NCBI RefSeq assembly: GCF_014203275.1
Contig: NZ_JACHIP010000002.1
Span: forward strand, 806,001 to 870,000
Direction of reading: 5' to 3'
Source: Granulicella aggregans
GTDB lineage: Bacteria > Acidobacteriota > Terriglobia > Terriglobales > Acidobacteriaceae
DNA length: 64,000 bases
Positions within the stretch are counted from its first letter, which is position 1. Each line of letters begins with the position of its first letter. Below the pieces are notes generated by a model that saw only the letters and a list, made by a program, of their open reading frames with translations, did not search any database and was not told where the DNA came from. A program made the position numbers and the translations under genes. Below, piece by piece: positions 50,365-60,599 of the stretch.

Positions 50365-52896
50365 ATGAAGCTTAGGCCCACTCGACGTACGTTTCTCGCA
50401 CTTGCCGGCACCGCCCTTGCATCGAGCAAAGTCAGCCTGCTCGCCGAGACGAGAGAGACGCATCCCGACACCAACCAGACCCTCTGGTTCACCGAGCCTG
50501 CGGCGCAATGGGCCGATGCGCTGCCTATCGGCAATGGAAGAATAGGCGGCATGGTCTACGGTTACCACAAGGTGGAACGCATTGCGCTGAACGAAGACAC
50601 CTTGTGGTCGGGCTTCCCTCGCGGCAAGGGTAAGTTTGAGTTTTACAAAGATACGGAGAGACCCGGCGCGTCGATCTGGCCTGGAACATGGAACAACCCT
50701 GATGCGCCGGCTCACCTTGCGAAGGTGCGCAAGCTAGTGCTTGAGAATCAGGATTACCATGCTGCCGATCAAGAGATGAAGCAGATGCAAGGGCCGTTTG
50801 GCCAGTCGTACGAACCGCTGGGCGATCTCGAGATTGAGATGAAGCATGGCGATGCGGTGACGGACTATCGCCGTGAACTCGATCTCGATTCAGCGGTTGG
50901 CACGGTGAGCTACGAGGTTGAAGCCAGGCGATACCGGCGCGATAGCTTCGTCTCCGCGCCCGCGCAGGTGATGGCGGTTCGGCTGTCGAGCGATGGAAGA
51001 GCGGGCATCTCGGCCACGATCCGCCTGAAGAGCCTGCTTCACGCGACAAGCACCGCGAGCGGAGGCGCAATTCATCTGACCGGCAAGGCACCCAGCGAGT
51101 CGATCCCCGGCTATGTCAACTCAGACAATCCCATTCGATACAGCGAGCTTGAAAGCGAGGGCATGCACTTCGTCGCGGCGCTTGAGGCCACGACCATCGG
51201 AGGTACGATAAAGCCGCAGCCGGACGGTAGCCTCGTGATCGAGGACGCAAATAGCGTGCTGATTTTCATCGGTATGGCTACGGGCTACAAGGGCTATGGC
51301 AGTGCTCCGGACATGCCATTGGAAGAAGTGTTGGCAAAGGCCAGTGAGCCTGTCGCGGCAGCAAAGGCCAAGGGCTATGCGGGATTGGTGGCCGAGCACA
51401 TGGCGGATCATCGCAAGCTCTATCGACGAGTGGCGTTCGATCTTGGCAAGGAGATCAACTCTCCCGCTCTACCTACGGACAAACGGGTCCTCGCATTCCC
51501 GAAGAATCCCGATCCATCGCTGCTGGCGCTCTACTTCAACCTGGGCCGCTATCTTTTGATCGCGAGTTCACGTCCGGGCACGCAGCCGGCCAACCTGCAA
51601 GGCATATGGTGCGCGGACCTGCGTCCGCCGTGGAGCTGCAACTGGACCTCGAACATCAACATCCAGATGAACTACTGGCACACGGAGACCTGCAATCTGA
51701 AGGAGTGCGCTCTGCCGTTGATGGACCTGATCGCGGATGTAAGTAAGAATGGCGCGGAGACAGCGCGGATCAACTACGGCGTGAAGGGATGGGTCTCGCA
51801 CCATAACATCGACCTCTGGCGGCAGTCGGCACCGGTGGGCATGGCCTTTGGCGATGCGACGTGGGCGAACTTCGCGATGAGCGGACCGTGGCTGTGCTCG
51901 CACATATGGGAGCACTACCTCTTTACCGGCGATAAGCCGTTCCTTCAGGCCGCATATCCAATCTTGAGAGGTTCTGCGGAGTTCTGCCTCGACTGGCTGA
52001 TCGAAGATGGCAAGGGCAAACTCACAACGTGTCCTTCCCTTTCGACCGAGAACACGTTCCGCGCACCCGACGGCAAGGCAGCGATGACGAGCGCTGGATG
52101 TACCTATGACCTTGCGGTGATCAGGCAGATCTTCGCGACGGTGACGGATGCAAGCAAGATACTAGGCATAGATACGGCATTCCCCGCGAAGTTAGCCGCC
52201 GCCGAGGCGCGCATGCCCGAGTACAAGATTGGCCGTTGGAATCAACTACAGGAATGGTCTGTCGATTTCGAAGAAGACCAACCCGATCAACGGCACATGT
52301 CGCATCTTTACCCTGTCTATCCGGGGGCGGAGATCACGCCGCGCAACAACCCTCAACTAGCGACTGCGGCTCGGGCTTCCCTGCAACGCAGGCTGGATCA
52401 CGGCGGAGCCTACACGGGATGGAGTCGTGCATGGGCGATCTGCCTTTGGGCAAGGCTTGAGGATGGCGATAAGGCATGGGAGTCGCTGAAGCTGCTCATG
52501 GAACACAGCACGGGGGCGAACCTCTTCGATACGCATCCAGCGGAAGGCGGCGCGATCTTCCAGATCGATGGCAACTTCGGCGCGACCGCCGGCATGGCTG
52601 AACTGCTATTGCAATCGCATGACGGAGAGATCTCGCTGTTACCTGCGCTGCCCGCCGCGTGGAAGGACGGTAGCGTGCGCGGCCTCAGGGCGCGGGGTGG
52701 CGTGGAGGTGTCTCTTCGCTGGAAGGAAGGCCGACTCGTCGTTGCAGAACTCTTCGCAACGCGGCCCGGTAAGCACGCGATCCGTGTACCCAAAGGGACG
52801 CAGATCGCAGGAGTTGCCGGGAGCGGAGAGACGACTACCGTAGAGTTAGCGGCAGGGCAGCGATATCCGCTCAGACTCAACGATCGACGAAGCTAA
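50365..52896 (+). CDS. Secreted alpha-L-fucosidase, GH95
   Basis: An 843-residue inverting 1,2-alpha-fucosidase-type enzyme. A Tat-like leader starts with [16 protein letters not shown]. The N-terminal beta domain begins [20 protein letters not shown], a GH95 hallmark. Catalytic region: [16 protein letters not shown] (Asn pair), LSTENTFR with the acid Glu, [11 protein letters not shown], and [20 protein letters not shown] with the Asp. It completes the fucose operon. Its stop TAA overlaps the stop of the convergent DUF4139 gene. GH95 also contains galactosidases, so specificity is inferred from the locus. Confidence 0.93.
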   Translation: MKLRPTRRTFLALAGTALASSKVSLLAETRETHPDTNQTLWFTEPAAQWADALPIGNGRIGGMVYGYHKVERIALNEDTLWSGFPRGKGKFEFYKDTERPGASIWPGTWNNPDAPAHLAKVRKLVLENQDYHAADQEMKQMQGPFGQSYEPLGDLEIEMKHGDAVTDYRRELDLDSAVGTVSYEVEARRYRRDSFVSAPAQVMAVRLSSDGRAGISATIRLKSLLHATSTASGGAIHLTGKAPSESIPGYVNSDNPIRYSELESEGMHFVAALEATTIGGTIKPQPDGSLVIEDANSVLIFIGMATGYKGYGSAPDMPLEEVLAKASEPVAAAKAKGYAGLVAEHMADHRKLYRRVAFDLGKEINSPALPTDKRVLAFPKNPDPSLLALYFNLGRYLLIASSRPGTQPANLQGIWCADLRPPWSCNWTSNINIQMNYWHTETCNLKECALPLMDLIADVSKNGAETARINYGVKGWVSHHNIDLWRQSAPVGMAFGDATWANFAMSGPWLCSHIWEHYLFTGDKPFLQAAYPILRGSAEFCLDWLIEDGKGKLTTCPSLSTENTFRAPDGKAAMTSAGCTYDLAVIRQIFATVTDASKILGIDTAFPAKLAAAEARMPEYKIGRWNQLQEWSVDFEEDQPDQRHMSHLYPVYPGAEITPRNNPQLATAARASLQRRLDHGGAYTGWSRAWAICLWARLEDGDKAWESLKLLMEHSTGANLFDTHPAEGGAIFQIDGNFGATAGMAELLLQSHDGEISLLPALPAAWKDGSVRGLRARGGVEVSLRWKEGRLVVAELFATRPGKHAIRVPKGTQIAGVAGSGETTTVELAAGQRYPLRLNDRRS

Positions 52897-55112
52897 ATCG
52901 CCTCGTCGATATCGATAGCGCCGAGCTTGGCCTGGAACTCCGCATCGGCCGCGGTCCTTTGTGCGTGGAGCGTAGCGAGTTCGCTACGGAATGCGGCGAG
53001 CTTATCTTCCTGAGCATTAAGTCCGCCGGTGTAGCGCTTGAGGAGGTCGCGTTCTTCAGCGCTGCCCTTGAGGGCCTTCATGTTTTCGCGAAGGCGGTCC
53101 TGATCCTTCGCGATCTCAGCGACATCGGCCTCGCGGGCGCGGATCTGTTCGTCCAGCCCCACCACCTTGTTGTGGATGTCGAAGACAGGTTGGAGCGCAG
53201 CGAGGACAGCGGGGCTGGCTTTGGCGTTCTTGATGAGCAGCGTGATCTGCTCAATGGAACGGTCGACGAGGCGGATGTACTCGTAGTTGGTGTGGCGCTC
53301 GCCGATGTGCAGATGCACAGTCTCCTGCGGCTTGGTGGCAACGCGGAAGCGGTAGACGGTGGGCGTAGTCTCGGCCGGCTTGGGGTCAGAGTCAAGGGTC
53401 CAGCCCTGACGGACGGGCTGCTCGACGATGACCAGGCGCGCATCGGGAGCGGCGTTGCGGACGAGGTACTCGACCTCGGCGACGTCCGTGGATGACTCGG
53501 TGAGCATGCCGTTCTTGATGGTGAGGTGGATGACGCGGCGCGTGTTGTTGGTGTGGTCAGTGGTGACGCGGACGGCCTGGTCCGCTGCGTAGGAGAGCAG
53601 CCGTTTCTCGCCGGGATGGATCGGGTCAAGCAGGCCTTCACCGCCGAAGCTGCCGTTTTCGACGATAGAGAAGCTGCCACGATCGAGCGTGAGGTTCGAG
53701 GAGTTGGTGATCCAGAGAGCGCGGAGGGCGACGGGCTCTGACGGAGACCAGAGGGTGACGCGCTCGATGGGAAGCTTGGTTTGAAGGATGGGAACGAGGG
53801 CGGACTCGTTCTTGCGGATGGTGATGGGGTCGGTGAGCGAGTACTCGAAGAAGTCGTCGAAGGCAGAGGTTGTGGTTTGCGGGGAGTTGGAGTTGGTGGC
53901 CGCCTGTTCGTAGCTCACAGCCCCAGTCCCTGGCCGGAAGATGCCCCCACCGGTGTTGCCACCTGAGCCAGGCCCCATCCCGTTACCACTGCCGCTGCCC
54001 ACACCGCCGCCGAAAAAGCGGTCGCGCTTGGACATTGGAATCGGCCCCGCCATGGCCATCGGCGGCCCGTTCACCTCAACGGTGCTGGACATTTCGGCCA
54101 CCCCCCGGGGTGGCGCTGGAGCGACTGCATCCTGGGGCGTGATGCCTCCCGACTCATGCGTCTGCGGGCTCAATTGGGCCTCCGCCGGAAGCGGGATCTC
54201 CGGTCGGCGCGTGTAATAGGGCGTCGATAGAGGCTGGATGAAAGACTGCGGAGCACCCGCGATCAGGTCGAGGTGAACGTTGGTCCAGTCAGAACCAGTC
54301 GTGTTATCGACCACAGACCATCCCTGCAGCGTCGCATCGGTGGTGGTGCCAGCGGCGGTCTGCGAGAAGAGGATGCGGTAGGTGGACTTCCAGACCGGAA
54401 CCTCGGAGATATAGGAGACGCGGAGTTCGCGTGAGCCGGTGCCCCGATCAAGCAGCGTCAGATGACGCAGCCCCTGGTTGCGGGTGCTGGCGAGGAGTTC
54501 GAGATAGCGAGTCACATCGGTGTGCAGCGCGGTGTCGAGCAGCGCGACGGAGACGGTAGGAGTGAGTTCGACGGTGCGGACCTGTCCGGATTCGGAGATA
54601 ACAGTGACGAAGCGGCGATCGTCATTGGAGGAGGTCGCGTTTGGGTCCGTGTCCTTCGACTTTGCGGCGCGCAGGTCGATCGAGAGGAGCCGCCCCGTGA
54701 TCCCCGCTCCCACTCCGGTCACTGAGACGCGGGCACCTCGAATGGCATTGTAGAAGTCGACGTCGGAGGGATCGCCATTGAGCGCTAGCGGGAGCGTCTT
54801 CAACTGCTGGTCGAGTGGAGTGGTCGAGTTGTAGCCAGCACCCGAGATTCTGCCACCGTTCAGGTCGATGGCAGTCAGCGATTGCAGCACGTCGTTCAAC
54901 TGGGGCGAGGTGAAGTCGATGGTCACCGACTGATCGCCGATGACATGGCCGACGTGCTCAAAGAAACCGACACCATTTTTGTAGAGCGCCACGCGAGTGA
55001 TAGGCAGCTCCCCACTGTGGGCTTCCGACTTGGGAAGAGTCTTACGGACTTGAAGATTCGTTTGGGCGAAGACAGAGGCAGCGAAAGCAAGGAGAACGAG
55101 GGGTGCGCGCAA
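52893..55112 (-). CDS. Secreted DUF4139-domain protein
   Basis: A 739-residue protein with a signal peptide ([13 protein letters not shown]). It starts its domain with [20 protein letters not shown], followed by a central DUF4139 part ([20 protein letters not shown]...[20 protein letters not shown]). A Gly/Ser-rich linker (about residue 370-400) interrupts the domain. The last 90 residues are a coiled coil ([20 protein letters not shown]). The family is uncharacterised and includes MuiA-like proteins with an inner-envelope role. Its stop codon overlaps the GH95 stop (CTAA), so it has no room for a private terminator. Confidence 0.82.
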   Translation of the reverse strand: MRAPLVLLAFAASVFAQTNLQVRKTLPKSEAHSGELPITRVALYKNGVGFFEHVGHVIGDQSVTIDFTSPQLNDVLQSLTAIDLNGGRISGAGYNSTTPLDQQLKTLPLALNGDPSDVDFYNAIRGARVSVTGVGAGITGRLLSIDLRAAKSKDTDPNATSSNDDRRFVTVISESGQVRTVELTPTVSVALLDTALHTDVTRYLELLASTRNQGLRHLTLLDRGTGSRELRVSYISEVPVWKSTYRILFSQTAAGTTTDATLQGWSVVDNTTGSDWTNVHLDLIAGAPQSFIQPLSTPYYTRRPEIPLPAEAQLSPQTHESGGITPQDAVAPAPPRGVAEMSSTVEVNGPPMAMAGPIPMSKRDRFFGGGVGSGSGNGMGPGSGGNTGGGIFRPGTGAVSYEQAATNSNSPQTTTSAFDDFFEYSLTDPITIRKNESALVPILQTKLPIERVTLWSPSEPVALRALWITNSSNLTLDRGSFSIVENGSFGGEGLLDPIHPGEKRLLSYAADQAVRVTTDHTNNTRRVIHLTIKNGMLTESSTDVAEVEYLVRNAAPDARLVIVEQPVRQGWTLDSDPKPAETTPTVYRFRVATKPQETVHLHIGERHTNYEYIRLVDRSIEQITLLIKNAKASPAVLAALQPVFDIHNKVVGLDEQIRAREADVAEIAKDQDRLRENMKALKGSAEERDLLKRYTGGLNAQEDKLAAFRSELATLHAQRTAADAEFQAKLGAIDIDEAI

Positions 55113-55269
55113 GGGTGGGTCTCCGGATACGGCTCTGCTTGCTTAGACCATGGATCGTGCCGGAATGTTCCCTATACATCAAAAGATTCACAGTGCGGGA
55201 TGGACCTCGACTTGGCGGAGCGCCTGCGCGACGGATCGCGCCGACACTCTGCCAAGGCTTGAGCGCGAC

Positions 55270-56571
55270 CTACGGCAGCGGCCCGGTGCACCCAGCTAAC
55301 TGGGAGACCGAGGCTGACGTAAGGACTGTGGTGTCCGGGTAGCTATAGGCGTGGTGGATCGCAGTAGACGGCGTGACGCCGGCAAACCACTGCAGCAAGG
55401 CTTCGTTCTGCGGATGGTAGGTTGTGCCGTTGGTAGTGATGGCGATTTCGGCGTTCGGCAGGCCCTCGATCACATCGCCGTCTTCCTCATTGTTCTGGCA
55501 GTTGCCATTGGGCGAGAGCCACCAGGGAGTCGCATTGTTCACGAAAGGATCATTGAACGTCTCGCTCATCTCATGGCTAAGGGCGGTAATGTCCTGGAAG
55601 GAAGAACCGAATAGCCCCGGCGAAACCCAACTCGAGTAGTTCAGGACAAACCGTTTCTCCCGGTTTCCGTTCGACGGCCCGCCGGGCTCTACATCGTAGA
55701 AGTGAAACCCGATGACGCAGCATTGATTTGGGTCGCCGTTTGCGTAGAGGAAGGCATTGGGAAAGAGGAAGCTTGCAATCTCCGTTGTCTTGAACTCGCC
55801 GGAGTTCTCGGCCGCGCCTACGGGAGTTGAAGTATCGGAGGCGGTTGCCGGGAAAAGAGCATTGCCAAAGGCACCCTCGTCAATCAAAACGTACGCACAG
55901 CAACTTCCGTCGGAGTTGAGGGCATAACGATAGGTTCCGCGGATAAGCACCATGGTGCGCGGCGTAACGATTCTGGGGACGAGGAGAGTATGCCAGTCGT
56001 CACCGGCCTTCTTGAAGAATTCCGCTCGCTGAACGGCGTCGGGAAACTGCGTGGGACGCTCGCTCGAATCGTAGTAGGTGTTTGAGAAAACAGGGGATTT
56101 CAGAACCGGTACGGCGTACTGTGTTGCATCCACGTACAGGCGCTGGCCGTTTACGTAACGGGGCGAGCCATCGTAGTTTCTCAAATCGAGATTAACCGGA
56201 ACAATGGGAGCACCAATGAGTGTCTTGCGATCTCCCGATCCATCCCGGTCGTCGTCATGCTTTGAGTCGCGATCCGATGAGAAGGGGCTGGTTCCCACCA
56301 TCGTGTACTGCCACGCATACTGGGCGAAGTTATTGGAGTCCGCGCCCGGGTAATAAAATGATCCACTCCAGTTCGGGATGGTGTCGATGCCGAGCAGGCT
56401 TCCATTGGAACGGCCGCCGATGCTGCCACCGTCCGCTCGACTACTATGCATGGATCGCATATGGCCGTTAAGAAGAAAACCCGACGAGAGTTGATCGTCA
56501 TTCGAACTCTGTCCTACAGCGAACAGAGGCGATAACGCCAGGAAGATGGCCGCTGCCAGTTTGAAACGCAT
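55270..56571 (-). CDS. Secreted protein with HExxE metalloprotease-like motif
   Basis: A 433-residue protein. ATG at 56571 is preceded by GGAGG; the TTG at 56583 in the same frame is not the start. Signal peptide FKLAAAIFLALSPLFAVGQ. A His/Asp/Ser-rich low-complexity patch follows (DSKHDDDRDGSGDRK). The centre has DITALSHEMSETFNDPFVNN, an HExxE with downstream Asp. This is similar to helices seen in secreted phosphate-induced/EXO-like and metalloprotease-like proteins; the glutamate-zincin call is only inferred. Two Cys pairs (SCCAYV and QCCVIG) may form disulfides. No neighbour in the same direction. Confidence 0.7.
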   Translation of the reverse strand: MRFKLAAAIFLALSPLFAVGQSSNDDQLSSGFLLNGHMRSMHSSRADGGSIGGRSNGSLLGIDTIPNWSGSFYYPGADSNNFAQYAWQYTMVGTSPFSSDRDSKHDDDRDGSGDRKTLIGAPIVPVNLDLRNYDGSPRYVNGQRLYVDATQYAVPVLKSPVFSNTYYDSSERPTQFPDAVQRAEFFKKAGDDWHTLLVPRIVTPRTMVLIRGTYRYALNSDGSCCAYVLIDEGAFGNALFPATASDTSTPVGAAENSGEFKTTEIASFLFPNAFLYANGDPNQCCVIGFHFYDVEPGGPSNGNREKRFVLNYSSWVSPGLFGSSFQDITALSHEMSETFNDPFVNNATPWWLSPNGNCQNNEEDGDVIEGLPNAEIAITTNGTTYHPQNEALLQWFAGVTPSTAIHHAYSYPDTTVLTSASVSQLAGCTGPLP

Positions 56572-56712
56572 GAATACCTCCAAAGATTGATTTCCGTGGG
56601 CCCCGATTCGCTACGTGCGCTCAGAACAGAAAAGTCGAGTCGCGAGACGTTATCGCATCGCAGACCGGAAAGCAACGAAATCTTCAGGAATATTCTTGGC
56701 CTACGAAACAAA

Positions 56713-56746
56713 GGCACCGGGAACGCTGTAAAGCGTTCCCGGTGCC
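56713..56746 (-). terminator. Terminator of the SDR gene
   Basis: A perfect 15-base inverted repeat (56713-56727 and 56732-56746) with a four-base loop, followed on the minus strand by tttgttt. It lies downstream of the SDR gene at 56802. Confidence 0.8.
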
Positions 56747-56801
56747 ATGATTGGTGAATCGGATGTCCTGCGAACGGACACCCGCAGGTCGGCAGACTGG
56801 A

Positions 56802-57545
56802 TTACAGACCGCCGCCTACACCTACCAACTCGCCGGTGACCCAACCGGAGTCGTCAGACGCGAGGAAGACAGCCACCTTCGCGATATCGTCAGGGGCTCC
56901 GACTCGGCCGAGCGGGGTCTGCGCAACCATGCCGGTCTCGAAGTCCGATTTCATGACGCCGGCAGTATGCGTGCCTTCAGTCTCGACGAGGCCGGGGTTG
57001 ATGGAGTTCACGCGGATCTTGCGGGGTCCAAGTTCCTTCGCGAGCACAGCGGTGATCGAGTCGACTGCACCCTTGGTCGCCGTGTAGATCACGGTGCCAG
57101 CAGGGTTGAGGCGGCTAATGACAGAGCCGATGTTGATGATGCTGCCTCCAGCGCTGATGTGCTTCGCCGCTGCCTGCGTGGTGAGCAGAAGACCGAGCAC
57201 GTTGATGTTGAAGTGCTTATGGAAGGACTCCTCGGTGACCTCTTCGATGGTTGAGAAACCGTAGACGCCGGAGTTGTTGACGAGGATGTCGATCTTGCCA
57301 TAGTTCTTGACGGCGGCGTCGATGATGCCCTGTACTTCAGCGGCCTTCGAGACGTCTCCGCCTACTGCGACTGCCTTGCCACCGGCAGCGGTGATGGCGG
57401 CGACGACTTTGTCCGCTCCCTCTTTGCTGGAAGCGTAGTTGACAACGACCGATGCGCCTTCTGCGGCGTATGCCTTTGCGATAGCGGCGCCAATACCCTT
57501 CGATGCGCCCGTAACGATTGCGACCTTACCTGTAAGCTTGCTCAT
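56802..57545 (-). CDS. Short-chain dehydrogenase/reductase
   Basis: A 247-residue SDR. NAD(P) motif TGASKGIG, NNSG motif in ILVNNSGVYG, catalytic Ser in INIGSV and YxxxK as YTATK. The C-terminus GELVGVGGGL matches FabG-like reductases. It is close in sequence style to the glucose 1-dehydrogenase/3-oxoacyl-ACP reductase group and its substrate cannot be fixed. It is divergent from an ArsR-type regulator with a palindrome between the two, so it is likely a regulated target rather than the housekeeping FabG. Confidence 0.9.
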   Translation of the reverse strand: MSKLTGKVAIVTGASKGIGAAIAKAYAAEGASVVVNYASSKEGADKVVAAITAAGGKAVAVGGDVSKAAEVQGIIDAAVKNYGKIDILVNNSGVYGFSTIEEVTEESFHKHFNINVLGLLLTTQAAAKHISAGGSIINIGSVISRLNPAGTVIYTATKGAVDSITAVLAKELGPRKIRVNSINPGLVETEGTHTAGVMKSDFETGMVAQTPLGRVGAPDDIAKVAVFLASDDSGWVTGELVGVGGGL

Positions 57546-57663
57546 TTCAAATCTCCTGTGACTCTCTACTTCTCGCCTGGCGGACCGGATCAGCCGGCCT
57601 CATCCTGTAGCTGTCGATAAGATGGGCGAGTGCCTGCGGAAGATTCAGTTGTTCTGAAAATAA

Positions 57664-57683
57664 GAACTATTGAACAATAGTTC
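57664..57683. promoter_or_regulatory. Palindromic operator candidate between SDR and ArsR genes
   Basis: The sequence GAACTATTG-AA-CAATAGTTC has perfect 9-base arms with a 2-base spacer, lying 23 bases before the ArsR start and 118 bases before the SDR start. An ArsR-type dimer would bind such a site. The whole SDR-ArsR gap (57546-57705) holds nothing else recognised. Confidence 0.65.
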
Positions 57684-57705
57684 ACCGAGGCGTAACATCA
57701 GAAGA

Positions 57706-58092
57706 ATGAGGCCTCTCGTTCATCCCGCGATCGAAGACATATCAGTCGAAGGCATCATGCACGCACTGTCCGATCCGGTGCGCGTGGCCATCTTCGCGGA
57801 TATCGCGATGTCGAACTGTTCACAGAACTGCACAAGCTTCTCTAGCGTCGAGGACAAGGCGATTCCGAAGTCGACCCTCTCGCAGCATTTCAAGTCGTTA
57901 CGCGAAGCAGGATTGATCCGGAGCGAGCGGCTTGGGGTCGAGATGCAGAACCTGTCGCGATGCGGTGAGATCGACAAGCGCTTTCCTGGGCTGCTTCCCG
58001 CCATTCTTTCGGCACACAAGATTCAGAATGATGCACGGCAGCATACCGCTAAGACGGGCAGAAAGAAATCGATCCGCGCTGTCGCAAAGTGA
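57706..58092 (+). CDS. ArsR-family HTH transcriptional regulator
   Basis: A 128-residue winged-helix protein. ISVEGIMHALSDPVRVAIFA is the ArsR start, and IPKSTLSQHFKSLREAGLIR is the recognition helix region. It lacks the classical ELCVC metal site, though Cys in MSNCSQNCTS could serve as a sensor pair. ATG at 57706 is chosen; the TTG at 57670 lies inside the operator palindrome. A hairpin terminator follows. It probably represses the divergent SDR gene and itself (inference). Confidence 0.85.
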   Translation: MRPLVHPAIEDISVEGIMHALSDPVRVAIFADIAMSNCSQNCTSFSSVEDKAIPKSTLSQHFKSLREAGLIRSERLGVEMQNLSRCGEIDKRFPGLLPAILSAHKIQNDARQHTAKTGRKKSIRAVAK

Positions 58093-58131
58093 TCGGGGCG
58101 CGATTGAACAATAATCGCGCCCCTGATCTTT
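58091..58131. terminator. Terminator between ArsR and GH1 genes
   Basis: Arms gatcggggcgcgatt (58091-58105) and aatcgcgcccctgatc (58113-58128), with one unpaired base, then ttt. It overlaps the ArsR stop codon and lies between convergent genes. Confidence 0.75.
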
Positions 58132-58141
58132 CACATCGCTT

Positions 58142-59629
58142 TTATGCGATGGAGTTTTTCGCGATGGTTGCCTTGTAGAACTCTGAGCTCAGCTTCGGCG
58201 TGCGCTTCTGCGTCTTGAAGTCGACATACGTGATGCCGAATCGCTTGCCATATCCATCGGCCCATTCGAAGTTGTCGAGCAGGCTCCACAGGAAATAACC
58301 CTTCACTGGAACATCTTCAGAGATGGCGCGATGGAGTTGCGTGAGGTAGTTGCGGAGATACATCACGCGGTCGGTGTCTAGAACCTGGCCCTCTTCGTTG
58401 AGCACGTCCGAAGAAGAGCAACCATTTTCAGTGATGTAGAGCTCCTTCGGCCTCCAAAGCTTCGAGACCAGCTTGGGCGACCAGTAGAGCGCCTCAGGGC
58501 CGATCGTGAGCCAGGGGCTGAGCATGTGTGGGTAAGATGCCGGGCCTTCGACGACTGAGTAGCCCACTTCTTTCGTCGAGTCCGCACGAACCCATGTGGG
58601 CTGATAGACGTTGAGGCCCACGAAGTCCAGCGGACTGCCAATGATCTTCAACTCTTCCGCCGTGAACTTCGGCGCATTCGGGCCGAGACGCTTGAGGTAG
58701 GCGTCCGTGTATTTGCCCTCCATGATGACAGTCAGATATTGAGCGTTCTGCTCCCGCATTCCAATCTCCGCCGCCTTGATGTGTTCCGGAGTTTCGAGCA
58801 CCGGGCAGGTGGCCTGCGCGTTGTCGGCGAGGCCGATCTTCGTCCCAGGCTTCGTCGATGCGCGAAGCGCCTGCACGGAGAGACCGTGACCGAGCACAGC
58901 GATGTGGTTTACCTGCGCGAACTTCTGTGCGTCGACGCGCAGGCCGGGGGCGTGCATGCCATTCTGATATCCGAGTTCGGTGAAGCTGCGAATCTCGTTC
59001 ATCGTCATGAAACTCTTGACGCGATCGGAGAGCTTGCCGCCCATGTAGCCCGCGTAGTCCGCGAACGCCTTCGCAGTATCAGGATTCTGCCACCCACCCT
59101 TGTCTTCGAGCGCCTGGGGAAGGTCCCAGTGGAAGAGCGTGCAGAAAGGCTGAATCCCGGAGCCAAGCAATTCGTCGACGACCCGGTTGTAGTAGTCGAG
59201 TCCAGCCTGATTGGGCTGGCCAACGCCTGTCGGAAAGATCCTCGACCAGGCGACGGAAAAGCGACAGCCTCGCAGACCAAGTGCCTTCATCAGGGCAACA
59301 TCTTCTCTGTAGCGGTGATAGCTATCAGTGGATACGTCGCCAGTGTCGCCGTTCGCCACTTTGCCTGGAGTGTGCGAGAACGTATCCCAGATAGTCTGCC
59401 CACGACCACCCTCGTTCACGCCGCCTTCCACCTGGTAGGAGGCCGTTGCCGATCCCCAGAGAAAGCCGGTGGGGAACTTCTTCTCCATGCTCGCTGCGCC
59501 CATGGCAGCGCCAAGTGCCGCATGTTGAGTGCCAGTGTCTAGCGTTGCAGCTCCGGCGGGTAGAGACAAAGCTCCTGCGGCCACGCTGAGAAGGCGCGCG
59601 AATGATCTTCTGGAAATATAGGGGGCCAA
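58142..59629 (-). CDS. Tat-exported beta-glucosidase, GH1
   Basis: A 495-residue enzyme. The start is a TTG at 59629 with AGGAG 6 bases before it, which gives a Tat leader SRRSFARLLSVAAGALSLPA; the more upstream TTG at 59677 lacks support. The GH1 TIM barrel begins FPTGFLWGSATASYQVEGG. The acid/base Glu is in FMTMNEIRSF and the nucleophile Glu in YITENGCSS; LLDNFEWADGYGKRFGI also matches. It hydrolyses beta-glucosides or galactosides. The acid/base motif reads NEI rather than the usual NEP. It stands alone. Confidence 0.93.
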   Translation of the reverse strand: MAPYISRRSFARLLSVAAGALSLPAGAATLDTGTQHAALGAAMGAASMEKKFPTGFLWGSATASYQVEGGVNEGGRGQTIWDTFSHTPGKVANGDTGDVSTDSYHRYREDVALMKALGLRGCRFSVAWSRIFPTGVGQPNQAGLDYYNRVVDELLGSGIQPFCTLFHWDLPQALEDKGGWQNPDTAKAFADYAGYMGGKLSDRVKSFMTMNEIRSFTELGYQNGMHAPGLRVDAQKFAQVNHIAVLGHGLSVQALRASTKPGTKIGLADNAQATCPVLETPEHIKAAEIGMREQNAQYLTVIMEGKYTDAYLKRLGPNAPKFTAEELKIIGSPLDFVGLNVYQPTWVRADSTKEVGYSVVEGPASYPHMLSPWLTIGPEALYWSPKLVSKLWRPKELYITENGCSSSDVLNEEGQVLDTDRVMYLRNYLTQLHRAISEDVPVKGYFLWSLLDNFEWADGYGKRFGITYVDFKTQKRTPKLSSEFYKATIAKNSIA

Positions 59630-59713
59630 AGATGTTCTCCTGCTAGGCAAACTACACGTTTTAGCTGCCGCCGCCAAGCGGCGAGTGCGAGTGGGAAATG
59701 GCTTGTGCAGCGA

Positions 59714-60580
59714 CTACCTTCTCGAACCTGCCCGCATATCAAAGGCTACGGCTTCGAGGAAACGCTCCGGGGTGACGCCTTCGGAGAGCGTAATCTGCAT
59801 CCTGGCTGCGATGCGGGCGGCGATCTTTGCGGCCATCTCTTCGCGGGTAGTCATTTCGAGGTCGAGCGCCCGCGCCAGGAACGCATCGATCACGTTGAGG
59901 TCCTGTTTCTGCAACCGAGCTACTGCGTCTGCGGCAAGTGGCACCTGTCCTGGGCGCTGTGGCTGCGATATCTCCCCGAACTGCGACGGAGTGTAGAGCG
60001 CTGCTGTAAACGTCCGGCTGTTGTGGGCAAGCATTGGCTGCTCATCCAGGCGCTCGTGTACGACGATGGTTCCCGCGACGAAATCTCCCAGCCGCTTCTG
60101 CTGCTTGTTACAGAGCATCGTGATCACACCGATGAGATAGGCCGGTTGGGAGTCCACGACGCGCAGCAGGTTCCGCGCGAGCGCCTCGAAGAAGGTGATC
60201 TGGCGACCGGAGTCCTTGATAACGCGAATCTTGAGCAGTCTCTTGCCGGGGGTCTGGCCGTTCCATAAGGCCTCGAAGAGCGAGAAGTAACCCCAGTAAA
60301 GGAGGAAGTAAAAGAGAATGATGACAGCGACGAACCACTTCTGAGCGGTCTCGGAACGAGGTTTGGTGAGGGCGTTACCAACCACACCGGCGCCATGAAC
60401 CGCTGCGGCGCCTACCACCACGAACAGCAGAATAGTGACGATGACCGCTACAAACTGGATGATGGAGTCCGTCAGGACGGCGAGGAAGCGGCTGCCGATT
60501 CCGGCCACAGGGAACCGAAGCTCCACCTGCTCTGGCGTTTCGATGTTAAGCTGGTCGGTAAAGCTGCCGTACTGGTTCAT
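59714..60580 (-). CDS. RDD-family membrane protein
   Basis: A 288-residue protein. ATG at 60580. ELRFPVAGIGSRFLAVLTDSIIQ gives the R-D pair of the RDD family; four hydrophobic segments; LWNGQTPGKRLLKIRVIKDSG is the conserved last region. A C-terminal helical extension of about 80 residues follows. It is divergent from the SpoIIM-like gene with only 19 bases between starts, so promoters must lie inside each other's coding region. With SpoIIM-like, DUF58 and MoxR proteins it forms a known gene neighbourhood of unclear role. Confidence 0.88.
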   Translation of the reverse strand: MNQYGSFTDQLNIETPEQVELRFPVAGIGSRFLAVLTDSIIQFVAVIVTILLFVVVGAAAVHGAGVVGNALTKPRSETAQKWFVAVIILFYFLLYWGYFSLFEALWNGQTPGKRLLKIRVIKDSGRQITFFEALARNLLRVVDSQPAYLIGVITMLCNKQQKRLGDFVAGTIVVHERLDEQPMLAHNSRTFTAALYTPSQFGEISQPQRPGQVPLAADAVARLQKQDLNVIDAFLARALDLEMTTREEMAAKIAARIAARMQITLSEGVTPERFLEAVAFDMRAGSRR

Positions 60581-60599
60581 CTGGAAACGTCCACCCCGT

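Noticed and set aside
56802..57545. SDR as the housekeeping fabG
   Set aside because: It is far from acpP-fabF and sits with an ArsR regulator and operator-like palindrome, so a specialised role is more likely.
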